A stretch of DNA of 64,000 bases, from assembly GCF_017310015.1 (NCBI RefSeq), contig NZ_CP022297.1, positions 1,612,001-1,676,000 of the forward strand. Direction: 5' to 3'. Shown here in pieces: positions 61,868-64,000 of this stretch. The position numbers and the translations under genes are program-made. The notes under the pieces were generated by a model. That model worked only from the letters and a program-made list of their open reading frames with translations, searched no databases and was not told the DNA's origin. Position 1 is the first letter of the stretch; each line of letters starts with the position of its first letter. The stretch is from Marinobacterium iners (GTDB taxonomy: Bacteria > Pseudomonadota > Gammaproteobacteria > Pseudomonadales > Balneatricaceae).

Positions 61868-64000
61868 TTGTCACTACCGCCATTTGTACCCGGACAGCGC
61901 TGGATCAGTAACAGTGAAGCAGAGCTTGGTCTGGGCATCGTCGTCGAATATGCCAACCGCCGTGTCGAGATCCGTTTTCCGGCTGCAGAAGAAACTCGTA
62001 CCTATGCCGCCGATAACGCCCCTCTCAGTCGTGTTGCCTATGAACCCGGAGACCGGGTCTGCAATATGCTGGGAGATGCGATGGAGGTGGTTGAGCGGAT
62101 GGAGCATAACCAGTGCTTCATCTACCGTGGCGTTGATGAGGCGGGCGAAGAAGTCATTTTGCCTGAACTGGAGCTTGACAGTGCCGTTCATTTCAGCCGA
62201 CCACAGGAGCGGCTGTTTGCCGGTCAGATTGACCGCAATGGCCTGTTCAAGCTGCGCGTCGCAATACTTGAGCAACAGCATCGGCTTCGAGCTTCGGCTG
62301 CACACGGTTTGTTGGGTGCTCGTGTACAGCTGCTGCCGCATCAGTTCTATATTGCCAGTGAGCTGAGTCAGCGCCTGGCGCCGAGAGCGTTGTTGGCGGA
62401 TGAAGTGGGGCTTGGCAAGACCATTGAAGCCGGACTTGTAATCCATCAGCGTCTGATCAGTGGGCGTGCCAGCCGTGTGTTGGTTGTAGTACCAGACTCA
62501 CTGGTACACCAGTGGTTGGTAGAGATGCTGCGCCGCTTCAACCTGATGTTCACGCTGCTGGATGAGGCGCGCTGCGTTGATATTGAACTGAGCGGTCAGG
62601 CTAACCCGTTTGAGTCCAGCCAGCTGGTGATCTGCCCGCTGTCGCTTTTGACACGCTCGGATGCGCGCCAGCTGCAGGCCCAGGCAGCCGGCTGGGACTT
62701 GCTGGTGGTTGACGAGGCTCACCATCTGGGCTGGAGCCAGGAAGCGCCAAGCCATGCCTATCGTTCCATCGAAGCACTGGCAGAGAAGACGCCAGGAGTT
62801 CTGCTGTTGACGGCGACGCCTGAGCAGCTGGGGCCTGAAGGCCACTTTGCCCGTCTGCGCCTGCTTGATCCGGCCCGTTATCCTGATTTGCAGCAGTTTC
62901 TTGATGAGGAACACCGTTACCTGCAGCTGAATAGTCTGATCGAACCCTTGCTGGGTGATGACGGGGCCAGTGTCCTGCGGGCTGATGTGCACCTGCGTCA
63001 GGCTCTGGCTGAGCGCCTTGGCAACGCGGCGGTAGAGGATTGGTTGCAGCTGCCCGAAGCCCAGCAGTCACAGGCGCTGGATGGACTGATCCGTCAGTTG
63101 ATTGATCGTCAGGGCACAGGGCGGGTTCTGTTTCGTAACACCCGCGATACTGTCAGTGGTTTTCCTCAACGCCAGTTGCAGGTGCATTCACTGGAAATGC
63201 CACCCGAGCTGGCCCTGTTTGATGAGGAGGTGGCTCCCGAGGCCTGGCTGCATCCGGAAAAAATCATCGGTGATGACTGGCTCGAAGTGGACTCGCGGGT
63301 TGAATGGCTGGTCGAGTGGCTGAGCCTGAATCGCAACCGCAAGGTATTGGTGATATGTGCTCATGCCGCTACGGCTGTAGCGCTGGAAGATCACCTCAAT
63401 CTGCGTGAAGGTGTGCGTTCTGCCGTATTCCATGAAGGCATGAGTCTGGTCAATCGAGACCGTGCAGCGGCCTATTTTGCCGAAGAGGAATTGGGTGCTC
63501 AGGTGTTGGTCTGCTCTGAAATTGGCAGTGAAGGCCGCAATTTCCAGTTTGCCCAACATCTGGTGCTGTTTGATCTGCCACTGACGCCTGACCTGCTGGA
63601 GCAGCGCATCGGGCGTCTGGACCGTATTGGTCAGTGTGATGATATTCAGATCCATGTGCCTGTCTATACCGGCGGTACCAGTGAGGTGCTGCTGCGCTGG
63701 TATGACGAAGGACTCAACGCCTTTAGCCGTGTCTGTGCCGTGGGTGATGCACTTTACCGCCGCTTTGCTCCTCGACTGCTGCGGTGCCTGCAGCAGCCAG
63801 AGGATGCTGAGGCATTGCAGGCGCTGTTGGATGATACCCGACACGAACGTGAGTCAATGGAACTCGACCTGTCGAACGGTCGTGACCGGCTGCTCGAGTT
63901 AAGCAGTTGTCGGCCGGAGCAGGCCCAGCAGCTGCTGGATGAAGTGGCTGCGGCAGAAAACAGTCGTGAGCTGCAGGCGTTTGCGGAAAAACTGTTTGAC
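61868..64000 (+). CDS. rapA: RNA polymerase-associated helicase RapA (partial, 3' end outside window)
   Basis: 711 codons are visible, open to the last base; family length is about 950-970 aa. RapA is a Swi2/Snf2 ATPase that recycles RNA polymerase. Reading from the TTG at 61868 gives LPPFVPGQRWISNSEAEL, the RapA opening. Walker A is DEVGLGKTIEA (near 178-188) and the DEAH box is VVDEAHHLGW (D282). Helicase motif VI reads EQRIGRLDRIGQ. AAGGGAG at 61854-61860, seven bases before TTG, supports this start. Confidence 0.92.
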   Translation, partial: MSLPPFVPGQRWISNSEAELGLGIVVEYANRRVEIRFPAAEETRTYAADNAPLSRVAYEPGDRVCNMLGDAMEVVERMEHNQCFIYRGVDEAGEEVILPELELDSAVHFSRPQERLFAGQIDRNGLFKLRVAILEQQHRLRASAAHGLLGARVQLLPHQFYIASELSQRLAPRALLADEVGLGKTIEAGLVIHQRLISGRASRVLVVVPDSLVHQWLVEMLRRFNLMFTLLDEARCVDIELSGQANPFESSQLVICPLSLLTRSDARQLQAQAAGWDLLVVDEAHHLGWSQEAPSHAYRSIEALAEKTPGVLLLTATPEQLGPEGHFARLRLLDPARYPDLQQFLDEEHRYLQLNSLIEPLLGDDGASVLRADVHLRQALAERLGNAAVEDWLQLPEAQQSQALDGLIRQLIDRQGTGRVLFRNTRDTVSGFPQRQLQVHSLEMPPELALFDEEVAPEAWLHPEKIIGDDWLEVDSRVEWLVEWLSLNRNRKVLVICAHAATAVALEDHLNLREGVRSAVFHEGMSLVNRDRAAAYFAEEELGAQVLVCSEIGSEGRNFQFAQHLVLFDLPLTPDLLEQRIGRLDRIGQCDDIQIHVPVYTGGTSEVLLRWYDEGLNAFSRVCAVGDALYRRFAPRLLRCLQQPEDAEALQALLDDTRHERESMELDLSNGRDRLLELSSCRPEQAQQLLDEVAAAENSRELQAFAEKLFD

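Noticed and set aside
1..64000. tRNA, rRNA or CRISPR array
   Set aside because: No regularly spaced repeats and no cloverleaf or rRNA-like segments were seen by eye.

Overview
The window is a dense, moderately GC-rich stretch of bacterial chromosome. The housekeeping genes (SbcCD, bacterioferritin-associated ferredoxin, PurM/PurN next to Hda, RimO, TcdA, RapA, YfcL and YjbQ families) point to a gammaproteobacterium. The SLC5-type sensor kinase, TAXI-TRAP transporter, AGCS symporter and many c-di-GMP proteins suggest a marine Oceanospirillales/Marinobacterium-like organism. The exact genus is an inference.

Layout. 0.1-6.2 kb: yjbQ, sbcD, sbcC and a DUF294 nucleotidyltransferase. 6.2-11.9 kb: bfd with Fur-box-like sites, then a minus-strand signalling operon made of a single-domain response regulator, a membrane sensor-kinase-like protein fused to a DEDDh exonuclease, a CbrX-like small membrane protein, and a sodium:solute symporter fused to a histidine kinase. 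12.0-13.2 kb: a SpeE-like methyltransferase and a GNAT.

13.2-26.1 kb is an accessory defence island. A small unknown ORF is followed by a decayed attC-like site. Then comes an apparently single operon: hsdR, a DUF262/HNH/AlbA_2 triple-domain gene, hsdM, hsdS, and two genes that match the Kiwa pair (KwaA membrane protein, KwaB DUF4868). hsdS is split by a 1653-bp IS1380-family element with a clean 5-bp target duplication; removing the element and one duplication copy restores a 460-codon HsdS frame. Behind the operon lie a HigB2/NadS-like toxin-antitoxin pair, an orphan Phd/YefM antitoxin and a divergent YefM-YoeB pair. The last two are flanked by a 22-bp imperfect direct repeat.

26.2-34.2 kb returns to the core: rimO, an EAL phosphodiesterase with an apparent frameshift near its end, the yfcL/DUF3108/purN/purM operon on the minus strand, then hda, an RluA-family pseudouridine synthase, a small CxxC protein and tcdA. 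34.2-40.3 kb: a regulatory-looking gap, an XRE regulator divergent from an AGCS symporter, aspA-ansA (asparagine to aspartate to fumarate), and prephenate dehydratase.

40.4-48.5 kb forms a coherent uptake and oxidation unit. The DctB/DctD two-component pair precedes a sigma-54 -24/-12 promoter that drives a TAXI-TRAP binding protein, a fused TRAP permease and L-2-hydroxyglutarate oxidase. The layout suggests import and oxidation of 2-hydroxyglutarate or a related C4/C5 acid. DctD carries GAFTHA in place of the usual GAFTGA.

48.6-64 kb: alaC, a 1248-aa PAS/GAF/GGDEF/EAL protein, an RND efflux pair with an operator-like inverted repeat, a second GGDEF/EAL membrane protein, a secreted histidine phosphatase, a uracil-DNA-glycosylase-family protein, and the first 711 codons of rapA, which runs off the window. 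I saw no tRNA, rRNA or CRISPR array.
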